From assembly GCF_002288925.2 (NCBI RefSeq), contig NW_022098076.1, forward strand, positions 69,633,004-69,697,003: a DNA stretch of 64,000 nucleotides, read 5' to 3'. Position 1 is the stretch's first letter, and each line of letters starts with the position of its first letter. The stretch is from Delphinapterus leucas (lineage: Eukaryota > Chordata > Mammalia > Artiodactyla > Monodontidae). The notes beneath the pieces were generated by a model, which was not told where the DNA came from, did no database searches, and saw only the letters and a list, made by a program, of their open reading frames with translations. The position numbers and the translations under genes are program-made. Of the stretch, positions 10,839 to 22,085 are shown piece after piece.

Positions 10839-10849
10839 CAAGGTCCCCC

Positions 10850-10863
10850 TAAAAACCCTCTTT
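10850..10863. repeat. Target-site duplication, 5' side of the young L1
   Basis: 'taaaaaccctcttt', partner of 3865-3878 with a single mismatch. The sequence just beyond it (AAGAG) completes a CTTT/AA-like endonuclease site. Confidence 0.7.
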
Positions 10864-11589
10864 AAGAGTAACTCCTCTTGTACACATAATTGGATCTCAG
10901 TGCTCAGACTGGACAATCAAAACACTCTAATACCAGTATATATTGAGATACCTAGTCTTAGATAAAAGCTGACTATTCATAGAGTCTGGTACCTAGTGTA
11001 ATTTTTTTTTTTTTTTTTTTTTAGTTAGTTTTATCTTCTACATGGCATAGTTATTCCTGCATCTCTTTATATATGTCCTTCCTCTGGTTTTCAGAATTTC
11101 AATTCCAGATTTTTTTGTGAGCAACTGTTTAAACAAAGATATGCCCACATACATACGCAACACATACACACGCACGCACACACACACACACACAGAGGCG
11201 TTGAGTATTCTAAATCTTTAAACAGCAAAGAACACTTTTACCAAGGAGGCAAAAAAAAAAGCATTTAGAGACAAAACTGCTAAAAAATGTACATAATTTA
11301 CAGTATGTCCTCAGCATAAATATTACCATTCAGTGAGGTGAATATTATCTTCACAATTTCTCCAAGGTAATGACTGGGGACTTGTTTTACATTTATGAAC
11401 CTAAAGAACTCACTCAAGTGGATTTCCTAGAAAAAAATAACATCACATTTTCAAAAAACATTAAGGTTTTTATTATATATATATTACATTTTATTATGTA
11501 TACAGATATACTTTTGACAACATTAATGTTATACCCTATATTGAATTTTGAATAATGAACTTTTCACTTAACCTTATGTGTGTTTTCCC
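10864..11589. other. Non-coding stretch with T21 and CA repeats
   Basis: Contains a run of 21 T's (11002-11022) without an attached recognisable retroposon and a (CA)n microsatellite at about 11161-11194. Otherwise AT-rich, with no gene or named repeat. Confidence 0.5.
11161..11194. repeat. (CA)n microsatellite
   Basis: Imperfect CA repeat with two internal variant units (cgcacg) before the pure tract. Confidence 0.9.
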
Positions 11590-11898
11590 GTGTCATTAAC
11601 AATTTTTGAAAAGCTCTTTTTTGTGGCTGCATTCATAATGTGGATGTATAATCACTTATTTATCACATTTGTTTATTTAGAGGAAATCTATTTAGTTTCC
11701 TTTTTTTTTCCTACTACAAACAACCTTGGAATGTTTTTCGCATATACATTTGCTTACTTCATTGATATTTCCTTAAGATATATTCTTATGAGTGAAATCG
11801 TTGTGTCAGAGGATCTTATGGTAGAACCTCAGGAAAATGGCTCTCTATCCTGCTGGCCCTGCTACATAATAATGTGTCCTTTTCTGCAGAACTGATGG
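11590..11898 (-). mobile_element. Ancient L1M 3' region fragment
   Basis: The plus strand shows the degraded antisense of an L1 3' end: 'ctacaaacaaccttggaatg', 'tttccttaagatatattctt' and 'gagtgaaatcgttgtgtcag'. These correspond to the widespread L1M motif around 'ttccttaggataaattcctagaagtgg'. The orientation is minus. It abuts a SINE insertion at 11913. Confidence 0.6.
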
Positions 11899-11912
11899 GG
11901 CTAATAACTTAT

Positions 11913-12053
11913 TTTTTTTAATATTTATTTATTTGGCTGCACTGGGTCTTAGTTGAAGCCAGCAGGATCTAATTTCCTGACCAGGGATTGAACCCCGGTC
12001 CCCTGCATTGGGAGCACAGAGTCTTAACCACTGGACCACCAAGGAAGTCCCGA
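11913..12053 (-). mobile_element. tRNA-derived SINE (CHR-1/Bov-tA type) with perfect 14 bp duplication
   Basis: Antisense copy of about 140 bp with the poly(A) end at 11913-11925 (as T) and the head 'aagtcc' at 12045-12050. Internal landmarks are 'gaccagggattgaaccccgg', which contains the reverse complement of the RNA polymerase III B box, and 'gtcttaaccactggaccacc', which contains the A-box region. A perfect duplication 'ggctaataacttat' flanks it at 11899-11912 and 12054-12067, so the boundaries are secure. Confidence 0.92.
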
Positions 12054-12067
12054 GGCTAATAACTTAT

Positions 12068-13675
12068 GATCATTGTTACTAAGCAATGTTTGTCAAGGCT
12101 ACTGTGTCTTTTCCATAGTTGCACTAAGGACAGCTCAGTAATATCTTAAATTTTCTTGCATGAAGTCTCTTTTTAGGAAATAGTTATTTACTTTAAATAA
12201 CTGGTATTTATTAACATTTAATTATTCATATACATTTATTCAGTGTAATCACAATGAAAATTCTCATTTTCAAGCATAATGAAAAGTTTTAAATATCAAA
12301 TTCTTAGAAGGGTGGGCTGTAGTTGTCTGTGACTAAATACATGTCTCAGAAAGTATAAGCAGATTCTGCAAGAGGTCTGTGCCCACTACGTATGGATAGT
12401 TATTGAAAGGACTAAGCCTCCAGGAACCACCTTCTTTTGCCTCTGAAAGGAGTATTAGCATCAGCTGAAATGAGGTCTAGGCTCTATGAGGAGAGAAACC
12501 AGCCCCACCGCGCCAGCAGTTGTAACACATTTCTTATGTAATGTCTTTCCATGCTGATTAGGGTGTGTTGATTACTCACATCTGGGACTCGTATTTGATT
12601 AAGCTCACTGAGTTTTGCCCTTCTTCCCATTTCCATTCTTTTTTTTCCCTCAATCTTCTCTGTCTTTGTTTTCACTGAATTTCATTTTAGTCTGTAGTTA
12701 AATTGATGACTTCTCTAAAGTTTCATTAAGATTTTGATTACTTTGAGTTCTTTTTGCAAGGTACTGCTATGTTTGCCCTTCCTAAAGTGTTTGGACTTTT
12801 GATTGAGTAAATAAACATTCAGAAATGCATGTAATTCTATAGTCATTCTATGTCTGTCACCAGACAGTTGTTTGTAAGTGAGCAGGGGAGATTTTCATTT
12901 CCTCTCTGAATGCTTACTCTTTCAGTAGATTAGCTAGTGACCCAAAGAAAAATGTTTTAACTTTTGGAAAACACAGTTAACTAGGGTCTCTATCTCTCTC
13001 TCTCCCTCTAAAGATAGATAGATGATAGATATCATTAAGAACAGAGTGCCATACACATGGTAAATGCTAAGTATACATGAGTTCCTTCTGTATTTAAAAA
13101 TTTTTACCTTTTAATATAGTAATGCAAATTTTTACATTTTAGTTTAGATATGTAAATTAACACCCCTAAAACTGCTTTATCTCTGAAATGGTTAAGTGAG
13201 GACTTTTATAGGTTACAGAACTCCGCGTAAGTCAGTATCTTCATTTTATGTATTTAAGCACAAATCATCTAGGTCAAATTTCACAGTAAATTAACACATT
13301 TTCTGTGCTTGCCTTTGGCTAAGTGATTATAAATACACAATTTAAAATATCCCCTGCCTACCCAAGGAGTCCTGATGGAGGTGAAGAATTCTTACCATTA
13401 TGTTAACTGTGGTGCTGGACATAGTCTTTTGGGGTATTAGAGGACACTATTTTCCCTGTATTACAAATGACAATGCAGTTTCACCCTCACAACATAAACG
13501 TGGCAAATTTTCATAGTGCTAGACACACATAGACTACACTGTCATGTTAGTGTTAATAGATGGACTTTTGTAGAGTTTTAATGCATTTTTGAGATACCGT
13601 TTAAACGCAGTTAATGGTACAGGCTTTGAGTGATTGTAGATCTGAGAGAAATAACAACTTAGCATGAGAAACTAG
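12068..13675. other. Non-coding stretch, no gene recognised
   Basis: AT-rich sequence. The only low-complexity feature is a TC/TATC-rich patch around 12990-13032. No named repeat can be supported elsewhere. Confidence 0.45.
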
Positions 13676-13810
13676 TCAACTGTCTTCCATTCAACAATTC
13701 ATCCAACAAATACCTGTTAAGCATCTACCTCTTGCCAGTCATTATTTTATCAATAGGTTTTTGGGACACATCAGTAAATAAACACAAATTCTTGTGTTCA
13801 TGGACCTATT
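13676..13810 (+). mobile_element. L2-like fragment
   Basis: 'tcatccaacaaatacctgtt' then 'aagcatctacctcttgccag' and 'gacacatcagtaaataaaca' follow the L2 end motif (cacctactatgtgccaggcac ... agtgaacaaaac). Old and short. Confidence 0.55.
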
Positions 13811-15880
13811 GTATTCAAAACCACTTTTGCTAAATGTTATCCAGCTAAAGGAATAGTTTATCTATTACTCCTTATTTGTACACATGATGCTGGGCCCTGT
13901 CATAAAGATTATATAGTTAATAAGTTACAGAGAAAGAAATATTTTGAGATACGAAAGCACTGCATATCACATCATCTACCAAGCTACACATACCCAGTGG
14001 AAATTGTAAAAATGGCAAAACTATTATTACTGTTAGAATTTTGTGCTGTATTAAGAAATTGCTAATATCCTGTGAATACAGAAGGTCATTTGACTTACCC
14101 AAGGACATGCAGAATGTCAGCTTTTTGTCAGGAATATTTCATTCCAGGTTGTTCAGAGTCAACACAATTACTTTTGCTACAAGGGAGTTGTCAGCTGACT
14201 TTTCATGATATCATATTGTTTATTCTGCTACTAAGCTAAAGACCATCACTGTTAATGTGACAGGTGTTAGTCTGTTTTGTTTAGAGTGTACAGCATGATC
14301 TTGGGCAAAGGAAATAATGCCAAATGTTCAAACACACACATACCCACACACCCAAGTTATGGCTAATCAAAATGAAAGATAATGATGAAATTTATGGACT
14401 AAAATGTTATTTTTCTATTTTGAAGAATAATGATTTTTTTTCAGAGTCAAAAAGGAGTTATGCTATGAGAAATTGTGCTATTATTTTAAAAAAAATAAGT
14501 AAAAACAAACCAGAAAAACCTATTAACTTAATTCAAACCTCACAGAGAAACAGTGGATGGGCTAAAGTAAAAAAGAATACCACTAAAGCAAAACATTGCA
14601 TTTGTTTATGAAAATTTATGATTTAAATGGGAACTGAATGTTTTAATTAAAATAAGTGATTGGTTTAAAATGGTTTATGCAAGATTCTAATTTAAAAATT
14701 TACTGTTTTTCACTGTCACCACCATTCTTTGATAAGCTGACTTTAGCAGCAATGAAACATCTCATTAGATTGCACAGTGTTATATTTCAAGAAATAATTA
14801 TTTGGTTTATTATAATTCCTTTCAAAAAGAGCAAATCTTTTCTTCAAAATCTTTATGTATATATATATATACGCACACACACACACCTTTTATATTTCCT
14901 AATTCTGTATGGATTCTTTTCTAAAAAAAACCAAATTAAGAATATAATTATTAAGAACAAGTAAACTTCCTTAAATTACTTCAAAATCTGTGGAAGTGAT
15001 TTGATCTTAAAAAGTAAGAAAAAGAATAAGCAAAGCATTTTGTTGCTTTTTCAGTTATAATAAAACTCAAAACTCGAGCAGACATCCCTATAGGTCTTCT
15101 GCCTTTGCAGAAGAGCTAAATCATTTTGACTATGTCAATTTTGATCCATAGTGCCCAGTATTGCATTTCATATCACATAACTTTTCTCTTTGTCTCTGCA
15201 GCAAGATACTTTCTCCTGGTTGAAAGTTCTTAAACTTCTTTATGTTATATTTCTATGTCTTATCTGCTTTCCCATCTTTAAACCTTCTTTCATGTGTGGA
15301 TTGTCTTTATTATTCTTGCTCACTTTGTACTTCCCATTCTCTTTAGAGTCTTTTAGATTCCAGTTCCATGCCTATCTGAAATATTCTGTCATCATTTTCC
15401 TTCTTACCCTGTCCACATCCAAAGATCATTATTATTTCAACTATTTTTATGGCAGTAGTCTCCACTTCTTTGTCTGTACACATCTTTGATGATTCTTACC
15501 TGCTGCTAAGCTCACTCACATGGCTGTTAGCTGGCCTCAGATCTGCTTTCAAGTGTACTCACCAAGCCTCTCCACAGAGCTGCTTCATGACATGGCAGCT
15601 GGCTTCCCCAAAGTGAGCATTCAAAAAAAAAAAATGAGAGGGCATTTCCAAGACAGAGGCCATAGACTTAATATAACCTATTCTTGGAAGTGGCAAATAT
15701 TACTTCTTCTGTACTCTATTCATTAGCAGAGAATCAAGGAGAAGTGATTACATAAAGGCATGAATACAAAAGATGGGATCATTGGGGGTCATCTTAGAGT
15801 CCACCTACCACAGAGGGAGAAAAGAATGATACTAAAAAATTGACCCATCCAAAAGAAGGAGAGTGAAGGAAAAGAAGAAA
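13811..15880. other. Non-coding stretch, mostly unrecognised
   Basis: No gene. There is a short TA/CA repeat at about 14855-14887. The segment 15500-15835 ends with 'ggatcattgggggtcatctt' and 'agagtccacctaccacag', which reminds me of a mammalian-wide repeat end, but I cannot name the family. Confidence 0.4.
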
Positions 15881-16034
15881 ACACAAAGTGAGACAGTAGA
15901 AGTAAGTCTGGTGCATCAGTACCCACAAGAAAATAAGCATGAAAGTGAGCTATTAAATACAAAAATTATTACCATATTCAAAATATAAAATACATATATG
16001 AGGAGAAAAAGAGCTGGAAAAGAAGAGCTATAAC

Positions 16035-16127
16035 TATTTGCAGATAATATGATTATTTTCATAATAAATGTGATTATTTGCAGATAATATGATTGCAGAT
16101 TATAACTTTATTTGCAGATAATATAAT
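16035..16127 (+). repeat. Short dispersed triplication of 'tatttgcagataatat'
   Basis: The string 'tatttgcagataatat' occurs at about 16035, 16076 and 16109 with unequal spacers. It probably arose by local slippage within the decayed L1M. Confidence 0.6.
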
Positions 16128-16368
16128 ATTCAAAATAATCTTCATGCTCTGAATTTACTAGAGAGCTGATGCTCTCATAAGGTTTTTGGGATTTAGGTTT
16201 TAATATACAAATTGAATATACCAAAATCCTATATGCCAGAGACAAAGCTAATTAGAAAATATAAGGGATAAAACTTCAGTTTATAATAACAATAAAAGCA
16301 ATGTTTCCCAGGAATAATTGTGACTAGAAGTGTTCAAACCTCTGGGGATAAAATTACAAAATAATGGA

Positions 16369-16630
16369 TACCAAAATCCATAGATGCTCAAGTCCTTTAT
16401 ATAAAATAGCATAGCATTTGCATATAACCTACACACATACTTCCGTATACTTTAAGTAATCTCTAGATTACTTAGAATACCTAATACAATGTAAATACTA
16501 TGTAAATAGTTGCCAGTGCACAGTAAATTCAAGTTTTGCTTTTTGGAATTTTTTGGAATATCTTTTCCCAAATATTTTTGATCTGTGTTTTGTCGAATCC
16601 ACTGATGTGGAACCAGAGGCCTGATTGTAC
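16369..16630 (-). mobile_element. MER2-like (Tigger) element, copy 2, left end degraded
   Basis: Reverse-complement orientation relative to the copies at 2236 and 17641. It carries 'ggataccaaaatccatagat', 'ttgcatataacctacacaca', 'tacaatgtaaatactatgta' and 'ttcaagttttgctttttgga', and ends 'ggcctgattgta'. The left terminus ('cctctggggataaaattac', about 16340-16368) is too decayed to place. It is nested in L1M. Confidence 0.75.
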
Positions 16631-17640
16631 ATAAATGTAGAGACCAGTACCTATGCATGGGTTGGAAAATATCAGTAACACTAAAATAATTGTTTTTTTC
16701 AAATTAATATATAAATTTAATATAACTGCAATTGCCAGCAGATGTTTTAGGTAGAATTAGAAATGTCATCCATGAAATTCACACGTAAGAAGAAATAAGC
16801 AGAACAGGCACAGAAATTTTGATGAGTAATGAGAAGAGCTTGGTCTACCAGATACATAGACTTACTATAGAACTATAATATTTAGAGTGGTGGAATTAGC
16901 AAAAATATACCACTGGCACAAAATAAAGATCTGCAAAGAGACCCATACATATAAGAATGATTTTATATATAACACAGTTGGCATTACAAAAAAGGAGGAA
17001 ATAATAAATTGCTTTATACATAGTGACAGGGAAATAGAAAAATAAAATAAAATCAGGTGTCTTCCTCACCATACAAACAAACACGATTTTCAGATAGATT
17101 AAGGTCCTAAATATGTATAGATAAAATTAATTTAAGACCTCTAAGTAAGACAGAATTTCTTAAATAAGATAAAGAAAACTGCAAACAATGAAGAAAATAC
17201 ACATACATTTGATCACTTTTTTTTTTTTTTTTTACGTACTCCATAAAAGATACCATAAAGACTAAAAGAAAAAACTTTGGAATAAGTAGTTTTTGCAGTA
17301 CAATAACTAACAAAATACTCGTTATAAAAGATTCCTATAAATCAATAGGAACACAAAACAAAATACACGAAATACATAAACAATTTCCAAAGGAGGAAGC
17401 CCAATAAGGAAAACAGGCCTATACCATTGTAACCATGAAAATGAAGCTTAAAAAGAAATTGGAAACCATTCTGCGTCTATTAAATTGCCAAAGCTTTGAC
17501 ACAGATATGCAAATCCCCTAACACATATGTAATGCAGTTGGTGAAAATAGAAAATACCATTTTGGAGAATAAATTAACAATAGCTAATAAATGTGAAGAT
17601 GCTTTTACCATACAGCCATCAAATTTTGCTTCATGGTATA

Positions 17641-17950
17641 CAGTCAGCCCTCCATATCCACAGGTTCTGCATCAGAGGACTTAACCAAGCGCAGATTGAA
17701 AATATTCCAAATTTTTTTCCAGAAAGTTCCAAAAAGCAAAACTTGAATTTGCCTTGCTTTGGCAGCTATTTACATAGCATTTACATTATACCAGGTCTTC
17801 TAGGTAATCTGGAGATGATTTAAAGTATACAGGAGGATATGTGTAGGTTATATGCACATACTATTTCATATAAGGGACTTGAGCATCTGTGGATTTTGGT
17901 ATCACAGGGGTCCTGGAACCAATTCCCTGCTGATACCGAGGGACAGTTTT
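17641..17950 (+). mobile_element. MER2-like (Tigger) element, copy 3
   Basis: Starts directly after TA with 'cagtcagccctccatatcca' and ends near 'gataccgagggacagtttta', so both ends are preserved. Internal text ('ccagaaagttccaaaaagca', 'gggacttgagcatctgtgga') matches copies 1 and 2. It lies about 1.0 kb from copy 2 in the opposite orientation. Confidence 0.82.
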
Positions 17951-18489
17951 ATAAGTGGGAGAAAATGCATAAGAACTTATGCGTAAGGAGATGCAACAAT
18001 GTTGAGGCTTTGTTTTTAACAGCCCAAACTAAAAACATCCTAACTGCCTATCAAGAATATAAATATTAAATTATGTTATAGTTGTAGCACAAAATTATAC
18101 AGCCTTTAAAAGGAAAAAACACCATTTGTTGACATGGTTAAATGTTGTTGCATGAAAAGAATAAGTTGCTGAATAGTATATACTGTTTTCTGCCATTTAT
18201 ATAAAGAATAAAAACCAATAAAATCATAAATTATAATACCTAACTATGAAGTAAACATATAGATTCATGGAATTGATAAAACTCAATTTACAATAGTAGT
18301 TATCGCTTGAGAAATGCAACAGGGAATGTCAGTTATGTATGTTCTTTGAAAATTCTTTGAAAAAAATTAGAACCAAATAAAAACTACTAGTAAGATTTGA
18401 TAAAGCTGAGTAGTGGATACACAGATGCTTATTATCTCAATTCTTTATTCTTACCTGTTTATTTGAAATAATTTACAATATACATTTCC

Positions 18490-18935
18490 TGTCCATTTCC
18501 ACTAACGTGTCTGTGGTCCAGAGCTGAGTTGATTTGTGCCTGAAACTCTGCCACAGCCATACTATCTGCATTCTCTGTCTTCAATCTGATCTGCCAGTCA
18601 TTTCTCGCCTATCACTTACTACCATCGGCAGGAACCTCAAATTTCCTGCTACAGTCATTCCATGATATCTACACTATTCCAAGTCCAAGCCTCTATTTTG
18701 GCTTTCAAGGCCATCAGAATTCTCCAAGACTGCTGATTCTTATAACTCCGTATCTTCCTCAGGACCCTTTATAACTACCCACTGACCCTTCACTCAGTTT
18801 TACAGCCACTTCATCAAAGCACAGGTCAAGTGACATAATTTCCACAGTGTTTCTTTTCTGACTGCTTCAGCTCATTCAGGGTTTATGTTACCCATAAAAT
18901 CGTTATTGTACCATGTACCACTTAAATAGTCTCTA
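18490..18935 (+). mobile_element. L2 LINE fragment (first of two)
   Basis: 'ctattttggctttcaaggcc' and the following 'ctgattcttataactccgta' resemble the L2 coding end and 3' region. Diverged, with approximate limits. Confidence 0.5.
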
Positions 18936-19359
18936 TTTTGTTTTTGGAATTTGGATTTAGGCATTTAATTTTTTGAGGATCAGGAAACGTCTTATTTTCT
19001 TTTTTGTTAATCACAGAGCTAAACACACTGATTCCCCCAAACTAACTCTAATGGAAGATCTAATGTCTCTCGGGTCCTCAGTGTGAAATCTGGACTTTTC
19101 TTGGCTTTTCTCACTCTTTCATCCTTCTTCTAACAGCCACTAAGTCTTATTTTTCAGTTTCATTAAGGTATTTCCATCCTGTGCACTTATCTCTGTTTTC
19201 ACTCAACATCCTTGTCAAAGCCACTGTTACTTATATAGGTAGCATAAGGCTTAGAGTACTATGATGTTGAGGCTTGTTTATTTTCATGAAGTTGTCACCT
19301 GATACTTGTACAGTGGGGGAATTTTGCTGTTCTTTACTAGTAGGAATCTATGTAACAGC

Positions 19360-19960
19360 TCTGGCCTCCCTCTGTATCCTATAATGAAGACAGAGTAATC
19401 TTTATAAAATTTAACTTAGTTACCCCCCTGCTTAAAGTCCCTTAATGTCTTTCCATTTTCCTTATTAAAGTCCCAAATACTTAACATAAAGCCTTGTGTG
19501 AACTGTCACTGCCTACTTCTCCAGCCTCACCTAATGCCACCCACCCTGAAGCCCTAGACACATTGCCATCTTTCAGCTCCTCAAGGTGCCATGTGCTTTA
19601 TTCCCTCAGACCTTCTGCACAGGCTAATCTAGAACTCACTTCCCACCATCTCCCTTCACGTGGGCAATCTCTACCTATTTTTCAAGTCTTATTTTAATCA
19701 TAATTTTCTTGGTGAGTCTTTCCTTAACTCTCTCCCTACCCATCCCACTCAAACTTTTATAATTTCAATAGTGCCTTTTATTTATCCTTTGTAATACTCA
19801 TCAAAATGTACTTAATTTCTGTTGTGTTTCTTTTCCCTGAGTCTATAAGCTCCACAGGTAGTGAGACTCTATTTTCTTCCCTACTTTATCTCTGGTGGGT
19901 AACATATTATCTTGTACATGGTAGGTGCTGCATACATATTCATTGAATGTATTAAATGAT
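19360..19960 (+). mobile_element. L2 LINE 3' end
   Basis: A clear run of L2 3' motifs in order: 'cccctgcttaaagtccctta', 'cctcagaccttctgcacagg', 'acctatttttcaagtcttat', 'tctataagctccacaggtag', and the terminal 'catggtaggtgctgcatac' with 'attcattgaatgtatta'. This last part matches the 'tagtaggtgctcaataaat...gaatgaatga' end of L2. The 67-codon frame inside is chance. Confidence 0.75.
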
Positions 19961-20278
19961 ACTTAAGAAATGTTTATGAATTGATTTTGACTGATTAAAA
20001 TATATGTAAAATGTATTCTTTTACATACTTCTCTCTACTTACCTCAATTTCGTATCATTTGTTGTCATTTTATTCTTAAAGACTGAGGATGATAAAGTAA
20101 ATAAAAACAACATTTCTACAAATTCTAGAAGAAATCATATTTAAGCAAACCAAAAATCTGAGTATATGCAGTACATTTTTTTAGCTTTTTCTAAAGTTGG
20201 TAAGTAGAATTAAACCCATCATGAGTAATCTTTTTCTTTTTTCCCCTTTTCAAGTGCAACTCAACTTATCAGGGAGGT
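19961..20278. other. Non-coding AT-rich stretch
   Basis: Nothing recognised apart from being the insertion site of the next SINE. Confidence 0.45.
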
Positions 20279-20286
20279 CACTGACT

Positions 20287-20472
20287 TTTTTTTTTTTTTT
20301 TTTGGTACGCGGGCCTCTCACTGCTGTGGCCTCTCCCGCTGCGGAGCACAGGCTCCAGACGCGCAGGCCCAGCGGCTATGGCTCACCGGCCCAGCCGCTC
20401 CGCGGCATATGGGATCTTCCCGGACTGCATCGGCAGGCGGACCCTCTACCACTGCGCCACCGGGGAAGCCCA
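20287..20472 (-). mobile_element. CHR-type cetacean SINE, antisense
   Basis: Oligo(T) at 20286-20303, then 'ggtacgcgggcctctcactg' through to 'gcgccaccggggaagcc'. This is the reverse complement of the approximately 200 bp tRNA-derived SINE that also occurs at 30854, 31603, 44981 and 46168. An 8 bp duplication 'cactgact' flanks it (20279-20286 and 20473-20480). The B-box region is damaged ('ggactgcatcggcaggc' implies a deletion of about 20 bp that removes it). Confidence 0.92.
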
Positions 20473-20480
20473 CACTGACT

Positions 20481-21475
20481 ATTTTTTAAATAGGAATTCA
20501 TGGGGATTAAGGAGAAACCAAAATATTTATCAGAGTAGCATTTAATATTAACAAAACGAAAATAAACACATAGCCCTGATGGTTGACACTTTCAAATCAA
20601 GCACTCCTACTTGGTCTGTTCTCTAATACTTTCTTTAATCATTTGCCCCATTTGCATCTGTGCTCTGTGTTGTAATAGTCCTATACAGTGTTTGAAAATT
20701 ATAGCACAATTCCACCCTCAAAATAGAAGAGAGAAAAAAAAGGCAATCTACATTTCATGCCCTGCCATGCTCTGGCTTTTCTAGGTGATTAATGATAATG
20801 GCCATTTGCCCAAAATATAGACTCAGTTCACAAATGGGATTGGAAAACAGCTTTATGATAAATGTGGAAAATATATTCTTCTTCTTCTATGGTATATACC
20901 TTTCTTTATACATAAAATGAAAAGCATTCTTAAATTCTATTTGCACATAATAATGCATGAAATTACAGCTTTTATAATGCTGTGTATTGAAAGGAACTGG
21001 ATTGATTTGGTCAACCAAGGAACACAGCCTATTGTCTTCAGAACTGAGAATTATACTTATTGGTAACTTACAACCTGCAGAGTTCTTCTAAAGGAAATAT
21101 TATATACTATGCATTTATGGTTTGTTTTATGGAGAGACTGTACTTGATATGGAAGAAAAAATTTTGTAGTTTCCATCCTGATACTTACCTGGCAAGTATC
21201 TACTTATTTACATAAAGGTTATGTTGATGAGATTTAGAACGAAAAGGTTAACTGGATCAAAGGGGAAATCATCAGGAAAGAATTGGGTCCCTTTGGAAGT
21301 GATACATTTCTCTTCTTTAAATTGTGTTTTAACTTCTCTTGGTGAAGAGAAGTGAAGGAATGGCTCCCCTGACCCATTTTGTAAATGATGGAGTGTTCTA
21401 GGCCTTTATTGAGGTAATGGAGGAAAGTCTGTTCCCAGTATTTGTTATGCATCTGATTGTTCCTCTAATAAACTA
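20481..21475. other. Non-coding stretch, nothing recognised
   Basis: AT-rich. Short chance frames only. Confidence 0.45.
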
Positions 21476-21745
21476 AATGTAATTAAAAATAGAGCAGGGC
21501 TATTGCATTTTAATAGCTTAGATTCTTCCCTGTGGAAGAGTTAGCAAACAGTGAGAGAATATGAAGATTCAGCTCCCCAGCACCTGCCAGGCAGCCGTTG
21601 TCAAGATTAACAGCATCACACCAGGTTATTAGAGGAAATATAAATACTTTTGAGGCTCTGTGGGTAGTTATGATATCACGTTTTATTATCTTCTCCTAAA
21701 ATGGAATTACTCACTGTAATTGCTTGCCAGTCACAGGCCAACAAA
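21476..21745. other. Candidate conserved non-coding element
   Basis: Complex, non-repetitive text with balanced composition ('cagcacctgccaggcagccg', 'ttgtcaagattaacagcatc', 'ggaattactcactgtaattg') in an otherwise AT-rich, repeat-filled region. No frame or splice pattern suggests an exon. The call is an impression and not a conservation measurement. Confidence 0.25.
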
Positions 21746-21769
21746 CATGACAGAATAAATCCTACATAT

Positions 21770-21785
21770 TCGGGGGGGGGAGGGG
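21770..21785. repeat. G-rich low-complexity run
   Basis: A short G tract ('cggggggggaggggtt'). Confidence 0.7.
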
Positions 21786-21944
21786 TTATAATGCAAAAAC
21801 AGCCGACCAGAGAATGTTTCAAGGATACATTATGTCTTTGTAATAATCGTGCTTAAGATTTGATGGCACTTTACAGCTTCTAGGATAGGCACATATTTGT
21901 GCAGTGCAATTTGAAGTGGCATAGCAGTTATTTGAATTCCTACT

Positions 21945-22085
21945 CGAATAAGGAAATAGGGGTATGGAGATACTGAGTGATTTGCCCAAGAATGCTGCTA
22001 CTAGTGAGTGCAAAGTTGAGAATGAGCCCCAAGTCTTCTAACTGCACAGCCTGTGTTCTTTCTGCCCATCTGCATGGCCTCACTT
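21945..22085 (-). mobile_element. MIR fragment
   Basis: 'gatttgcccaagaatgctgc', 'tactagtgagtgcaaagttg' and 'ctaactgcacagcctgtgtt' correspond to the antisense of the MIR core and head ('cttgcccaaggtcacacagctagtaagtggcagag'). Confidence 0.6.

Larger units (their letters stand above)
3876..10849 (-). mobile_element. Near-full-length young LINE-1 (L1), about 6.97 kb
   Basis: A complete L1 retrotransposon on the minus strand. In transcription order it has a 5' UTR (10849-9027, GC- and CpG-rich), ORF1 (9026 to about 8137, broken), a spacer of about 58 bp, ORF2 (8078-4260, intact), a 3' UTR (4259-3891) and an oligo(A) tail seen as T15 at 3876-3890. A 14 bp target-site duplication with one mismatch flanks it (3865-3878 and 10850-10863). 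At the right junction the plus strand reads CTCTTT/AAGAG, close to the TTTT/AA nick preferred by L1 endonuclease. The open ORF2, near-perfect duplication and intact 5' end point to a fairly recent insertion. Retrotransposition in cis would be expected to fail because ORF1 is truncated. Confidence 0.96.
9027..10849 (-). promoter_or_regulatory. L1 5' UTR with internal promoter and CpG island
   Basis: About 1.8 kb between the ORF1 start and the 5' end of the element. The distal part (about 9840-10580) is very GC-rich with dense CpG, in sharp contrast to the AT-rich surroundings. L1 5' UTRs contain a downstream-acting RNA polymerase II promoter, so this is the expected transcription start region, firing toward low coordinates. 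Within it are a YY1-like site at the extreme 5' end, a 37-38 bp tandem repeat at 10107-10200 and a G-run at 9847-9871. The many remaining CpGs suggest limited decay by methylated-cytosine deamination. Frames on the plus strand here are antisense and GC-driven. Confidence 0.85.
15950..18400 (+). mobile_element. Ancient L1M ORF2/3' segment, interrupted by two MER2 elements
   Basis: Across about 2.4 kb the plus strand keeps the A-rich composition and order of L1 ORF2-to-3' UTR text: 'atgccagagacaaagctaat', 'aacttcagtttataataaca', 'gaaattcacacgtaagaaga', 'aggaggaagcccaataagga' and 'agcccaaactaaaaacatcc'. Many stops and indels make it a fossil. Two younger MER2-like elements (16369-16630 and 17641-17950) are inserted in it. 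Endpoints are approximate. Confidence 0.6.

Noticed and set aside
17216..17233. T-run at 17.2 kb as the tail of an antisense SINE
   Set aside because: The sequence following the run (acgtactccataaaag) does not match any SINE end. It is probably simple slippage inside the L1M fossil.
20304..20472. tRNA-like A and B boxes in the SINEs as functional tRNA genes
   Set aside because: The tRNA-derived heads are fused to a SINE body and A tail, flanked by duplications and lacking a proper cloverleaf. They are retroposons.
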